In this document: positions 1 through 10,100 of the stretch, in pieces
Numbering within the stretch: position 1 is the first letter of the stretch
Layout of the letters: every line of letters begins with the position of its first letter
NCBI RefSeq assembly: GCF_000611675.1
Contig: NZ_JATV01000012.1
Coordinates: 51,729 to 115,728 of the forward strand
DNA: 64,000 nt
Direction of reading: 5' to 3'
Source of the DNA: Flavobacterium succinicans LMG 10402
GTDB taxonomy: Bacteria > Bacteroidota > Bacteroidia > Flavobacteriales > Flavobacteriaceae
Program-made: the position numbers and the translations under genes
The notes under the pieces: generated by a model
The model's input: the letters and a program-made list of their open reading frames with translations, nothing else
Databases searched by the model: none
Told to the model about the DNA's origin: nothing

Positions 1-1132
1 GAATATAATTTCCTTCGCATTTTGCGCCAAAAATTTCATCAATCAATTTTCCTTTACCCATAGTTTCATCCACTTCAATGCCCATACCTTTAGCAGCTTC
101 AAACAATTCGGCTTCACTTTTACCAGAAATATCAAAACCTGTAAAATGCTTGATGGCATCGGTCATCGTTACACGAGCATAAGGTGCTTTGAAATTGATA
201 GTGTGTTCGCCAAAAGTCACTTCACTAGTTCCGTTTACAGCTGTTGCGCAATATTCCAATAATTGCTCTGTAAATTCCATCATCCAGTTGTAGTCTTTGT
301 AGGCTACATAAATTTCCATAGCGGTAAATTCAGGATTATGGGTTCTGTCCATACCTTCGTTACGGAAATTTTTTGAGAATTCGTACACACCATCAAAACC
401 ACCAACGATTAGTCTTTTCAAATACAATTCATTGGCAATTCGCATATATAATGGAATATCCAAAGAGTTGTGATGCGTTATAAATGGTCTCGCTGCTGCA
501 CCACCAGGAATGGATTGCAAAACAGGAGTTTCTACTTCTAAGTACCCAGCTTCGTTAAAGAAAGTTCGCATCGCTGTGAACAATTTCGTTCTTTTGATAA
601 AGGTTTCTTTTACGTGTTGGTTTACGGTCAAATCTACATAACGCATTCTGTAACGCAACTCGGCATCGTTGAACGCATCGTGAATTTTTCCGTCTTCGTC
701 GATTTTTGGTAAGGGTAAAGGACGCAAGGTTTTGCTCAAAAATGTAAATTCATCTACACGAATACATTGCGCGCCTACTTTGGTAGTAAACAATTCTCCT
801 TCAATACCAATAAAATCGCCTAAATCGGTTAATTTTTTAAAAACTTGATTGTATAACGTTTTGTCTTCTTCTGGGCACAAAACATCGCGATTTACGTACA
901 ATTGTATACGTCCTTCGCTATCTTGAAGCTCTGCAAAACAAGCTTTTCCTTGATCTCTCACACTCATTAATCGGCCAGCAACAATTACTTTCTTGCCTTC
1001 TTCAAAAGTTTCCTTTACTTGCTTTGAGGTATGATTAACTGGAAAAAGATTGGCAGGATAAGGATTGATTCCTAGATTACGTAATGCTTGAAGTTTTTCT
1101 CTTCGGATAATTTCTTGTTCTGATAAGGCCAT
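1..1132 (-). CDS. lysS: Lysine--tRNA ligase (class II), 5' part only
   Basis: The gene runs off the left edge, so only the first 377 residues are visible. The product charges tRNA-Lys with lysine in the cytoplasm. Residues about 48-135 form the OB-fold anticodon-binding domain (VAGRLMSVRDQGKACFAELQ). The class II core follows, with motif 2 seen as FRNEGMDRTHNPEF at about 256-269. The start ATG (MALSEQEIIRREKLQ) is the natural family start, and no in-frame extension is plausible. The active-site motif 3 and the C-terminus lie outside the window. The family assignment is from conserved motifs. Confidence 0.95.
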   Translation of the reverse strand, partial: MALSEQEIIRREKLQALRNLGINPYPANLFPVNHTSKQVKETFEEGKKVIVAGRLMSVRDQGKACFAELQDSEGRIQLYVNRDVLCPEEDKTLYNQVFKKLTDLGDFIGIEGELFTTKVGAQCIRVDEFTFLSKTLRPLPLPKIDEDGKIHDAFNDAELRYRMRYVDLTVNQHVKETFIKRTKLFTAMRTFFNEAGYLEVETPVLQSIPGGAAARPFITHHNSLDIPLYMRIANELYLKRLIVGGFDGVYEFSKNFRNEGMDRTHNPEFTAMEIYVAYKDYNWMMEFTEQLLEYCATAVNGTSEVTFGEHTINFKAPYARVTMTDAIKHFTGFDISGKSEAELFEAAKGMGIEVDETMGKGKLIDEIFGAKCEGNYI

Positions 1133-1279
1133 TATGTTCTGAATTTTAAGTCTGCAAAGATAAGAAAAGAATACAGACTTCAGATTTTAGATTTTAGATT
1201 TTTTGGAAAGGGATTGCGAGTAGTGCTTTTGAATTTAGTTCAAAATTCTTCTATATGAAAATGAAAACTGAATGCGATT

Positions 1280-2290
1280 TTATTTCTGTTCCGCAATGGT
1301 AATTTTATTTATTTTCAGGATTCGGATGGTTTGATTAAGGTTGTCCGGTACAAATAAGCGTTGATCCAAAAGAGCACAACTAGCAATGCCTGTAAATGGA
1401 TTTTGTCCCATGACGTCCATGTTGCTTAGCAATGGAGTATAGGATTGATCTAGGAAAGCCCCTTTGGGGTACAAGCGAATATGAGTATTTCCTTTTATAT
1501 TCTCGGTGGTGATGGCCCAGTCGTTGCTAAAAGCTACTGAGGTTGGATTGCAATCGGTGATGACTTTAGTGTTGGGTAAAATAGGGACCGTTAAGGAGTT
1601 GGTGCCGTTTTTTACAATATCGGTTAGGTTGTAATGTAAATAACCATTGGCGTTGCGCCCAGCTACGATCAGATTTCCATTGGAAACATCCATCGAATAG
1701 ATTTCATCGCTTCCTTTTAAGGTGTTGAGTTTAGCGATGGGTGCTAGATTCCAGTTACTAGTTTCTGTGATTTGTGCCGTTTGGAATACTTTAATGCTTG
1801 TGTTTTTTTCTTTAACAAATAAAAGGCCGTCTTTTGCTTTTAAACCGAATACGTGAACAAAAGTTTGCCACCATTGACCGTTTCCAATCGTATTGATACC
1901 CGAAAGTGATTTTTCATCCAAAACAAAAATTCTTGAATCAATACTTCCAAGGTAGATTCTACCATTGTCTACAGAGATGGAAGATAGTTTGGTGAACGGA
2001 ATAGTAGTGGTTCCTTTGGTGTAGTTTTTTAGACTAGAAAGGTATGCTAATGTGGAGGCATCAAAAATTTCTAAAACATCACCATTGCAAACGTATAATT
2101 TGTTGTTGGCAATAGTTAGGGCTCTTGTTTCTAGTTTTCCAGTTCCACCTACAATTTGATTTGCGTTGATGGTCGCTTCGTTCGTTAAAAAATAGTGTTG
2201 ATAGTTGGTCGGCTCGTATGTTTCGTCACTGTCTTTGCTACAACTGATTAGAGTAGATAGAAGTAGTATAAGGTAAAAATATTTTTTCAT
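1280..2290 (-). CDS. Predicted beta-propeller-like lipoprotein (LVIVD-type repeats)
   Basis: A 336-residue exported lipoprotein. The start chosen is the ATG giving MKKYFYLILLLSTLISCSKD, which makes a clean type II signal peptide with lipobox LISC. A longer frame would overlap the upstream stop codon and bury the signal. The mature part has repeated blade-like phrases such as LTIANNKLYVCNGDVLEIFD, ISVDNGRIYLGSIDSRIFVL, LKAKDGLLFVKEKNTSIKVF and MDVSNGNLIVAGRN. These resemble the LVIVD/beta-propeller proteins of Bacteroidota. It lies 17 nt downstream of the zincin lipoprotein gene and is probably cotranscribed with it. No catalytic motif is seen, so a binding or scaffolding role on the cell surface is inferred. 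Confidence 0.7.
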   Translation of the reverse strand: MKKYFYLILLLSTLISCSKDSDETYEPTNYQHYFLTNEATINANQIVGGTGKLETRALTIANNKLYVCNGDVLEIFDASTLAYLSSLKNYTKGTTTIPFTKLSSISVDNGRIYLGSIDSRIFVLDEKSLSGINTIGNGQWWQTFVHVFGLKAKDGLLFVKEKNTSIKVFQTAQITETSNWNLAPIAKLNTLKGSDEIYSMDVSNGNLIVAGRNANGYLHYNLTDIVKNGTNSLTVPILPNTKVITDCNPTSVAFSNDWAITTENIKGNTHIRLYPKGAFLDQSYTPLLSNMDVMGQNPFTGIASCALLDQRLFVPDNLNQTIRILKINKITIAEQK

Positions 2291-2307
2291 TTTGTTAGTG
2301 TATTGTA

Positions 2308-3540
2308 TTAGTTCCATTTTCCTTCTCCTTTGTACTTTAGTAAAAAGGGATTGTTGTTGTTGATTTTAAAAACAGGTTTGTTGTATGTTCCGTTTAAATA
2401 CTTGGTTTTTGTCCACCCTTTGAGGATCTCGGGGTCAATAAAAGGCAAGTCATTTAAATAGATCAAGTATTTGTAAAAATGTGTCAGCATTTCTTGTTGG
2501 CCACCTCCTTCGCCGCTATTGGCCAAATTACTACTGTGTCCAAAACCAATATGATGAGAGTATTCATGAGACCAAACCGACATATCGCCTAGCCAATGCC
2601 CTCTAACGTATGAGGATTCCCAATGTGAGGCCAGTGGTCCGCCTCCTAAAGCAGCAGCACCGCCCACCATGGCCATGTAAACTGTTCTTGAATCAAGATA
2701 GTTCCAGTAAATTTTTTCAATTTCTTCTTTGGTGTAATAGTCATAATTACCGTTGGTGTCATCTCCATTGCCATGCCAGTCAATCGCACCGTTTACGGGA
2801 GTCCCTGCTAAAGTAGCTTGCTCTTGTTTGTATTTGTCATAGTTTTTAAAAGTGTCATAATAAATTGGGTGACTTAGCGCATAGGAATAGTTGATGATCA
2901 TAGTGATCGCTTCTTTGGCCAAAACAGGATTCATTGGGAGAAATTTCCCTAATTCGTTGATGTGGTACCCATCATGAAATTGTACTAGGTGTTTGGATTT
3001 AATTTTTTGAAATTTAGCAAATAAGGGATCGGTTGATGCGGTTGTAAACGTGATTTCGTTCGATGCAAAGCCTTCTATTTTGTCAATAGTAACGGTTTTT
3101 CCATTTTCTAATAAATAATCGTTTTTGCCAACTACCAATGGTATTTGATGTACGGATCTGTGAAAAGCTGGGATTTTGCTAAAATGAAACAACACAAATC
3201 GCTTGTCGTAGTTGGCTAGTTTGGCATAGATTTTTACGTCGGAAAGCGCTACTGGCGAGTACAATGAAATTTGTACAGAATCTTTACCTTTTTGGATTAT
3301 TTGTAACGGTTCGTTGACGCGAAACCATCGGTCTTTTTTGTCATACATTCTGGCAGGATCTTCATCATCCTCAAACATTGTCATCGGTTTGTTGGCAGCG
3401 GGTAATTGGGTAGCGTCAATACTAGATAAATAATTAGGTTGGTACGTTTTGTAGTTTACGTCAGTTTCACAACCAGCAAAAACTAAAACAGTGATCGTTA
3501 GTGCTAGGAAAATCTTTTTGTTTTTTAAAATGCGATGCAT
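2308..3540 (-). CDS. HExxH zinc metallopeptidase-like lipoprotein
   Basis: A 410-residue protein with a type II signal peptide (lipobox FAGC, Cys24), so it is probably anchored to the outer membrane. The zinc-binding motif HEYSHHIGFGH lies at 325-335 and fits HExxHxxGxxH, so H325, H329 and H335 are likely zinc ligands and E326 the general base. A Gly-rich stretch and QQEMLTHFYKYL follow. The N-terminal 200 residues look like beta-rich, Ig-like material. It resembles the zinc metallohydrolase lipoproteins often encoded near SusC/SusD genes, but the exact family is not certain. First gene of a two-gene unit with the propeller-like lipoprotein downstream. Substrate unknown. Confidence 0.75.
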   Translation of the reverse strand: MHRILKNKKIFLALTITVLVFAGCETDVNYKTYQPNYLSSIDATQLPAANKPMTMFEDDEDPARMYDKKDRWFRVNEPLQIIQKGKDSVQISLYSPVALSDVKIYAKLANYDKRFVLFHFSKIPAFHRSVHQIPLVVGKNDYLLENGKTVTIDKIEGFASNEITFTTASTDPLFAKFQKIKSKHLVQFHDGYHINELGKFLPMNPVLAKEAITMIINYSYALSHPIYYDTFKNYDKYKQEQATLAGTPVNGAIDWHGNGDDTNGNYDYYTKEEIEKIYWNYLDSRTVYMAMVGGAAALGGGPLASHWESSYVRGHWLGDMSVWSHEYSHHIGFGHSSNLANSGEGGGQQEMLTHFYKYLIYLNDLPFIDPEILKGWTKTKYLNGTYNKPVFKINNNNPFLLKYKGEGKWN

Positions 3541-3693
3541 AGGTTAAGTTTATTAGGTTTAGGTGCACAAATTTATTTTTTTATTTTGTAATCCTTTAGC
3601 GCAATATTTTTGTAATTCATAAATTTTATGCCTAGTGACTTTGATTTATATACTGTTTATTGACTGGAAATATTTTTTTATAGGTTATTTCTT

Positions 3694-3701
3694 TATATTT
3701 G
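3694..3701 (+). promoter_or_regulatory. Putative -7 box (TATATTTG)
   Basis: TATATTTG matches the Bacteroidota -7 consensus TAnnTTTG and ends 18 nt before the lipoprotein ATG at 3720. No clear TTG lies at the expected distance upstream, so only the -7 half is supported. Confidence 0.4.
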
Positions 3702-3719
3702 ATCGATTAATTGTATCAT

Positions 3720-4454
3720 ATGAAGAATGAAAATACCTTTTTGATGGTTATATGTTTGCTCCTTTTAGTGGGGTGTCAAGTAACCGAAACGATAGTGGTA
3801 AATGCCGATGGAAGTGGGCAGGCTACTTTTGAATTGCACCGAGTAGAGCAAAGTTATCAGCAGATAGCTGGTGAAGAGTATAACAAAAATGAAGTTTTTG
3901 AAGATACTACCTATGTTTTTGATGATTATATAAAAAAGTATGATGAAACTTTTTCAAAGTTAACACCTGAAGAAAAGGCCGTGTTTAATGCCTACAAAGG
4001 TGTGCAGGTGCATATCAAAAAGAATTCTTTTGAAAAAGAGTTTCGAACCACCTTTAAGCAAGATTTTCTTCATCCTTCCAAAATTGCAGATTTGTATAAG
4101 ACGCAGGAATATGTGAGTGACATTGTTCATAATTATGCTTTGAGTGCTGAGGAGCATTATTATAAGGTTTCTTTTGAGTATTCAGGAAACCAATTTAAAA
4201 GGGTGGTAACAATTATTAGTGAGAAGTTTTTAAAGAAAGAACAAGAGAATTTAGTACAATATAAGTCTAAATTGTCTCCTATGAAGTTGCATCAAAAAAT
4301 AACATTCAACTATCATTTTCCTAAAAAGATACAGTCGGTATCCGTGGCAAATGCCAAAATAAGTCCGGACAAAAAATCGGCAGCAATCACTTTTGATCTG
4401 CTTGAAAGTTTGATAAACCCCGAAAGTACTGCGGTGACTATTGTATTTGAATAA
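3720..4454 (+). CDS. Lipoprotein, paralogue of the next gene
   Basis: A 244-residue lipoprotein of unknown function. The ATG at 3720 (MKNENTFLMVICLLLLVGC) is preferred to a TTG at 3711 because it starts the signal peptide directly. Lipobox LVGC. Just after the lipidated Cys is the phrase TETIVVNADGSGQATFEL, nearly repeated in the next protein as TENIYVNTDGSGKFSVDL. Both proteins end with a beta-strand-rich segment (KIQSVSVANAKISPDKKSA here, KKVSNASALFSEDRKT there). The pair therefore arose by tandem duplication. It is probably on the periplasmic face of a membrane. No enzyme motif is seen. Confidence 0.8.
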   Translation: MKNENTFLMVICLLLLVGCQVTETIVVNADGSGQATFELHRVEQSYQQIAGEEYNKNEVFEDTTYVFDDYIKKYDETFSKLTPEEKAVFNAYKGVQVHIKKNSFEKEFRTTFKQDFLHPSKIADLYKTQEYVSDIVHNYALSAEEHYYKVSFEYSGNQFKRVVTIISEKFLKKEQENLVQYKSKLSPMKLHQKITFNYHFPKKIQSVSVANAKISPDKKSAAITFDLLESLINPESTAVTIVFE

Positions 4455-4508
4455 TACTAAAAATAGGTAAAGAGCTTGACTATTTTGAGTTTGAACAAGT
4501 GTTTTTAG

Positions 4509-4516
4509 TATCTTTG
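4509..4516 (+). promoter_or_regulatory. Putative -7 box (TATCTTTG)
   Basis: TATCTTTG fits TAnnTTTG and lies about 90 nt before the second lipoprotein gene. TTG trinucleotides sit 15 and 21 nt upstream, outside the usual 17-20 nt spacing, so this is tentative. It suggests the second paralogue has its own promoter. Confidence 0.35.
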
Positions 4517-4604
4517 GCTCAAATTAAATGTGTGCTACATTCTTTCTTTAAAAGTGTAGTGATTTTTTCAAATGCCTCATTTTAGAGGTTAATACTATTG
4601 GAAT

Positions 4605-5351
4605 ATGAAAGCCAAATTAATGCTTCTTGTTTTTTTGATCACTAGTTTAGTGACGAGTTGTACAGTGACCGAAAATATTTATGTAAATACGGATGGTTCA
4701 GGAAAATTTAGTGTAGATCTTGATGGTTCAGGATTAATGACCATGATGCCCAAGGATTCACTCATGGGGCAAAAAAATCTGGATTCTACTTTTACTTTTA
4801 AACAGATCATTGCTGAAAATAAAGATAGTATCGCTAAATTACCTATAGATGAGCAACAATTGTTGAAGAAATTAGAAAATTTCAACGTGCGAATGCAAAT
4901 GAATCAAGAACAAAAGCAATTTTTATTCACTTTATCTACTGATTTTAAACAGGTGTCAGACTTGCAGGATGCTATGGTCGCAGTAAATGCTATGAGTGCT
5001 TTGCAAAATAAAGGATTCAAATCGGCTGAGTTTGGTTCAGGATTGCTTCAGGAAGGAATTGCTAATAATAATTCGACTTTGGTATATACTCTTAAAGGAA
5101 ACACCTTTTCAAGAATGGCGACTTCTAATAAAAATGAGAGTAAGGATGAAAATAATGAAGCAACGGAAATGAATAAAATGATTTTTGCTTCTTCAAATTA
5201 TATTTTGAAATATCATTTTGCCAAGCCCGTTAAAAAAGTTTCCAATGCATCGGCCTTATTTAGCGAGGATAGAAAAACGATTACCCTTCAATATCCTTTT
5301 TCGGACTATATGGATCATCCTGAAAAAATGAATATAGAGGTTGAGTTTTAG
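4605..5351 (+). CDS. Lipoprotein, paralogue of the previous gene
   Basis: A 248-residue lipoprotein: MKAKLMLLVFLITSLVTSC gives a signal peptide and lipobox VTSC. The motif TENIYVNTDGSGKFSVDLDG matches the upstream paralogue. The middle part is rich in Met, Lys and Gln and probably helical, and the C-terminal 50 residues are beta-rich. A 150-bp gap with a possible promoter separates the two genes. Function unknown. A dispersed intergenic repeat starts 20 bp after its stop codon. Confidence 0.8.
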   Translation: MKAKLMLLVFLITSLVTSCTVTENIYVNTDGSGKFSVDLDGSGLMTMMPKDSLMGQKNLDSTFTFKQIIAENKDSIAKLPIDEQQLLKKLENFNVRMQMNQEQKQFLFTLSTDFKQVSDLQDAMVAVNAMSALQNKGFKSAEFGSGLLQEGIANNNSTLVYTLKGNTFSRMATSNKNESKDENNEATEMNKMIFASSNYILKYHFAKPVKKVSNASALFSEDRKTITLQYPFSDYMDHPEKMNIEVEF

Positions 5352-5370
5352 GGATTCCTTTTTTTTGTAC

Positions 5371-5540
5371 TGCTTTTTGCGTTAGGGATTCCTTCACTTA
5401 TATTATTTTCATAGGTGTTCAAAGAACTTCGTTTGCATTGAAAATCCTTTTTGAGGCTTTTTCTGCCTCAAAAAGATTGTAACGTGAGTCCGACCCTTGT
5501 GGTAACGCCCAAATATTGAGATTAAAAACTGCTGTTCTTT
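5371..5540 (+). repeat. Dispersed intergenic repeat, copy 1
   Basis: About 170 bp that closely matches 51175-51343. Shared blocks include TTTGCGTTAGG, TTTTCATAGG, GAACTTCGTTTGCA, TGAAAATCCTTTTT, CTCAAAAAGATTGTAACG, CCGACCCTTGT and GTAACGCCCAAATA. An internal hairpin (CTTTTTGAGGC, 7-nt loop, GCCTCAAAAAG) is perfect in this copy. It begins just after a stop codon and ends about 30 bp before lipB. It contains no open frame of note. Confidence 0.75.
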
Positions 5541-5570
5541 ATGGAATTAAGCGAATTTTAGATACGTAAA

Positions 5571-6278
5571 ATGAATAAAAATATCCAACTTCTAGATTTA
5601 GGCAGTAAAGATTATAAAGCAACTTGGGAATATCAAGAGGCCTTGTTCAAAGAAATTGTCGATTTAAAAGTCCGAAATCGTAGAGAGGAAACCCATCTTC
5701 CTACGCCAAATTATTTGCTCTTTGTGGAGCATCCACATGTGTATACTTTAGGGAAAAGTGGTGATTTGAGCAATTTGCTTTTAAACGAAACCCAATTGTC
5801 AGCAAAAGGTGCTACGTTTTACAAAATTAATCGCGGGGGCGATATTACGTATCACGGCCCAGGGCAAATTGTGGGTTATCCTATTTTGGATTTGGAGAAT
5901 TTTTTCTCGGACATTCATAAATACTTGCGTTTTTTGGAGGAAGCCATCATTTTGACCTTGCAAGAGTACGGATTAGAATGCGGAAGGAGTGAGGGTGAAA
6001 CGGGTGTTTGGTTGGGAGTAGGTACTCCGTTTGCTAGAAAAATTTGTGCCATGGGCGTGCGTGCTTCACGCTGGGTGACTATGCATGGATTTGCTTTAAA
6101 TGTGAATGTTGATTTGGGTTATTTTGATAATATTATTCCGTGTGGCATTCGTGGCAAAGCGGTTACATCGCTCAATGTAGAGCTTGGTGTGGCAGTGGTA
6201 GATGAAGAAGATGTGAAGCAAAAAATTAAAAAACATTTTGCATCACTGTTCGAAGCTACTTTTGTTAGTGTGATTTAA
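5571..6278 (+). CDS. lipB: Octanoyltransferase LipB
   Basis: A 235-residue enzyme that moves the octanoyl group from octanoyl-ACP to lipoyl domains, the first step of lipoate synthesis. The signature RGGDITYHGPGQ is at 88-99. The catalytic Lys is K157 in FARKICAMGV and the catalytic Cys is C191 in IIPCGIRGKAVTSL. Length is normal. It is convergent with rnhB, with only 11 bp between the stop codons. No lipA is nearby. Confidence 0.96.
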   Translation: MNKNIQLLDLGSKDYKATWEYQEALFKEIVDLKVRNRREETHLPTPNYLLFVEHPHVYTLGKSGDLSNLLLNETQLSAKGATFYKINRGGDITYHGPGQIVGYPILDLENFFSDIHKYLRFLEEAIILTLQEYGLECGRSEGETGVWLGVGTPFARKICAMGVRASRWVTMHGFALNVNVDLGYFDNIIPCGIRGKAVTSLNVELGVAVVDEEDVKQKIKKHFASLFEATFVSVI

Positions 6279-6289
6279 AGTTTTGTTTT

Positions 6290-6949
6290 TTACAAATCGA
6301 GTTTGAGTTGTTCGGGTAATAGTCGAAAGCTCATGCGATGGTATTTTGTAACTCCATATTTTTGAATGGCTGCTCGATGCTCTTGCGTTGGGTAGCCTTT
6401 GTTTTTTTTCCAATTGTACATGGGGAATTCTTCATGAATACGATCCATGTATTCGTCCCTGTAGGTTTTGGCCAAAATTGATGCTGCAGCTATATTCATA
6501 TATTTGGCATCCCCTTTTACAATGCTGGCGTTTTGTAATCCAGTTAAAAATTCGATTTCTTCTTTTGAAAATATTTTAACACCTTTCGTGATAATTCCTT
6601 TTTTTGGAATAAATGGGGCATTCCCATCAATGATGACAGCATTCGGTTTTGGATCCAATTTTACAACACATTCTTGCATGGCTTTTATCGATGCGTTCAG
6701 AATATTGATGTCATCAATTTCTTGTGGTTCGATATGGGTAATTGCGTAGGATATCGCTTCATTTTCAATAACGAATTTAAGACTTTTTCGAATCTTTTCT
6801 GTTAACTTTTTGCTATCATTAAGTAAATTGTTTTTAAAATGTAATGGAAGGATTACGGATGCGGCAGTTACAGGGCCTGCTAGACAGCCTCTTCCGGCTT
6901 CATCGCAACCGCTTTCGTAGAATTTTATGAAAAAATTAGGACTTAGCAT
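6290..6949 (-). CDS. rnhB: Ribonuclease HII
   Basis: A 219-residue enzyme that cuts the RNA strand of RNA/DNA hybrids, including single misincorporated ribonucleotides. The motif [13 protein letters not shown] gives catalytic D16 and E17. A further catalytic Asp lies in AVIIDGN near residue 108, and the conserved substrate-binding region [20 protein letters not shown] follows. The short N-terminus before the motif is usual. It is transcribed divergently from the first susC gene. Confidence 0.96.
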   Translation of the reverse strand: MLSPNFFIKFYESGCDEAGRGCLAGPVTAASVILPLHFKNNLLNDSKKLTEKIRKSLKFVIENEAISYAITHIEPQEIDDINILNASIKAMQECVVKLDPKPNAVIIDGNAPFIPKKGIITKGVKIFSKEEIEFLTGLQNASIVKGDAKYMNIAAASILAKTYRDEYMDRIHEEFPMYNWKKNKGYPTQEHRAAIQKYGVTKYHRMSFRLLPEQLKLDL

Positions 6950-7088
6950 ATCGTATGGTTTTTAACATTACTATTTTAAATTATTCTCGTTTTTTTGGAT
7001 TATAAATACAATATCAAAAAAATGCAGAAATATAGAACAAGATGTGTTTTTTTAAAATTCTCAGTGTTTGCAAGGCCTCGGAGATTCC

Positions 7089-7119
7089 TTGTGGTTTTAG
7101 TAATAATTTATAATTTTTG
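7089..7119 (+). promoter_or_regulatory. Promoter of the first susC/susD pair
   Basis: TTG at 7089-7091, then 19 nt, then TAATTTTTG at 7111-7119. This is close to the Bacteroidota consensus TTG-N17-20-TAnnTTTG with one extra T. It would start transcription about 20 nt before the ATG at 7147. Confidence 0.5.
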
Positions 7120-7146
7120 CAACATTACTAATAAAAATAAAATATC

Positions 7147-10100
7147 ATGAGATTGAAATCTAAATGGATCTTTTCTCTTCTAGTGGTTTTGTCTATGCAA
7201 TTTGCTTTTGCACAAGAGAAAACGATCACAGGAAAAGTTACGGATAACACGGGGCCGATACCAGGCGCAAATGTACTTATTAAAGGAACTACTTTTGGTG
7301 TTCAAACTGATTTTGATGGTGCTTTTTCAATTAAAGCAAAGACTGGAGATGTTTTGGTGTTTTCTTACATGGGAATGAAAGACAAAGAGGTTGCTGTTGG
7401 GGAAAAAACCAATCTAAAAATCAATTTAGATTCTAGTGCCAAAGAACTTGAAGAAGTAGTCATTGTTGCTTATGGTAAACAAAAATCAAAAGAAATTGTT
7501 GGTTCTGTTACTACTGTAGGGAAGGATGTGCTAGAAAAGCAACAAGCAACTAGTGTTTTATCGGCAATTCAAGGTAGTGTTGCTGGGGTTAACGTTGTTA
7601 CTTCTGGTGGGCAACCAGGTGAGAATCCTGCGATTAGAATTCGTGGTATTGGTTCAATTAGTTCTTCTTCTGAGCCATTAATTATTTTGGATGGTGCGCC
7701 ATATAATGGAAATATCAACTCTATTAGCTCGGATCAAATCGAATCTATGAACGTATTGAAAGATGCTTCGTCTACTGCATTATATGGTTCTAGAGGTGCT
7801 AATGGTGTAATTATTATTACAACCAAAAAAGGTAAATTCAATGCGCCAACAAGTGTTTCTGTGAATTCTGTTATTGGTGTTGGAGGAAATGCTGTGAAAA
7901 TGCATGAATTGGTATCAACTGATCGATTGATGGAGATGACATGGGAAGCTCGAAAAAATGTTAATCTTGCTAATGGACAAAGTCCAACATTGGCTGCGAC
8001 TAATGCTTCAAATGGATTGGTTTCTGTTTTAGGATATAACCCATATAAAGCTGCTGTTCCTGTAGGGGTTGATGGTAAATTAGTGACTACTGACAAGTAT
8101 TGGTCTACGGATTGGGAGAATACTTTAATTAATAATTCTGCTATCAGAAGAGAAAATTCTATCGCAGTAAATGGTGGTGGAGAAAGTACAACTTATGCTT
8201 TTTCTGCAAATAACTTGAGTCAAGAAGGAGCTTTGAGAGGTTCTGATTTTGATAGAACGGCAGTGCGTTTAAATATTGCTACAAGAGTAAACAAAACGAT
8301 TAGTGCAGGATTGAATATGGGGTATACAGCCTCTTCTCAAAACTACCCAACTCAAAGTGGTAATAGTTATAATAGTCCAATTCAATGGATTTATAGCGTG
8401 TCATCTATCTATCCTGTGTATCGTCATGATCCGAATGGTAGCTTGATTTTAGATTCTTTAGGGAATAAAATTTACGATTATGGTGCAAATCAAGGATCAT
8501 TGAATGCGGCTCGTCCTTCTTTTCAAAATGAAAATGCTGCAGGAGCAATTTCAAATTATATTGTTAGAAATAATAGAGATGATATTACTTTAAATGGGTA
8601 TGTAAACCTTGATATCATGGAAGGTTTAACTTTTAAATCAACTCTTGCGTATCAAAAATATTTGTACGACAATTATAACTATAGTTCTCCACTTTATGGT
8701 AATGCACAAAACGTTAATGGTAGAATTTCTCAAAACAGAGATATTTCAACCTCTATTAACTTTACTAATATGGTGAACTACAAAAAAGAAATTGGGAATC
8801 ATACGTTCTCTATAGATGCTATTCAAGAGGCTTATCAGTTTAAAGTAGACGCTATGTATTCTAGCGGTGAAGGATTTTTGCCAGGAGTAGGTGTGAATAA
8901 TGGGGCTACTAATCCAGTTGGGGTAGGTGGAAGTATCAATGAAGAAAGATTAGCTTCATATTTGGGAAGGGTTTCTTATAACTATGCTGGTAAATATTTT
9001 ATTGAAGGTTCTTATAGATCGGATGGATCGTCTCGTTTTGCTCAAGAGGTGCGTTGGGGTAATTTCTATTCTATCGGAGGTGCTTGGAGTATTAAAGATG
9101 AGAGTTTCTTAGCAGATAACGAGACTATTAGTGCTTTGCGTTTAAAGGGATCGTATGGTGAATTAGGAAACAACAAGACTTCATCTTATTTTCCTTATGA
9201 GCAATTGTACAACTTAGGAACTTCAGAATTGACTAATGCAGGTATTACGCTTGGTAATCCTGTAAATAGAAACTTAACTTGGGAAAAAACAGCTTCAGCT
9301 AACATCGGAATTGAAGTGGGATTATGGAATAATCGTGTTCGATTTGGTGCAGATTATTACAACAAAGAATCTATTGATTTGATTTATGCAATTCCGCTTG
9401 CAGGTTCTACAGGAAGTACTACTTATTTAACTAATGCGGGTTCATTGAGAAACTATGGTTTAGAGGTGTATTTCAATACAACCAATATTCAAAATAGTGA
9501 TTTCAGATGGACTACTGATTTGAATTTCTCTTTTGACAGAAATGAAGTGACTGCTTTAACGCAAGCGTCTGTAATTACAGGAACTAAAAGATGGGAAGAG
9601 GGAAGGTCTATTTATGATTTCTGGATGCAAGAATGGGCTGGGGTAGATCCAACCGACGGACGTGGAATGTGGTATGCAGATGGAGTAGATGCAGATGGAA
9701 ATCGTAATACAACGAAAACCTATTCAAAAGCAGCTAGAAACTATACAGGAAAATCTTCTTTACCAGATGTAGTAGGTGGTTTAACCAATTATTTCAGATA
9801 CAAAAATTTTGATATGAATGTATTGTTTAATTTTAGTTTTGGAGCTTATGTTTATGATAGTTCTTATGCATCATTAATGACAGGATTAAAAGATCCAGGA
9901 CGTCCAGGTCACGTTGATTTAGAAGATCGTTGGCAAAATCCTGGGGATATTACTGATGTTCCTAAATTATACCAAGGTAATAATGATTTTGGTTCTCAAT
10001 CCACCAGATTTTTGTTCAAAAACAACTATATCCGTTTGAAAGCTTTAAATGTTGGATATAATATGAACAAAGAATTAGTGAATAGATTAGGAATGAACAA

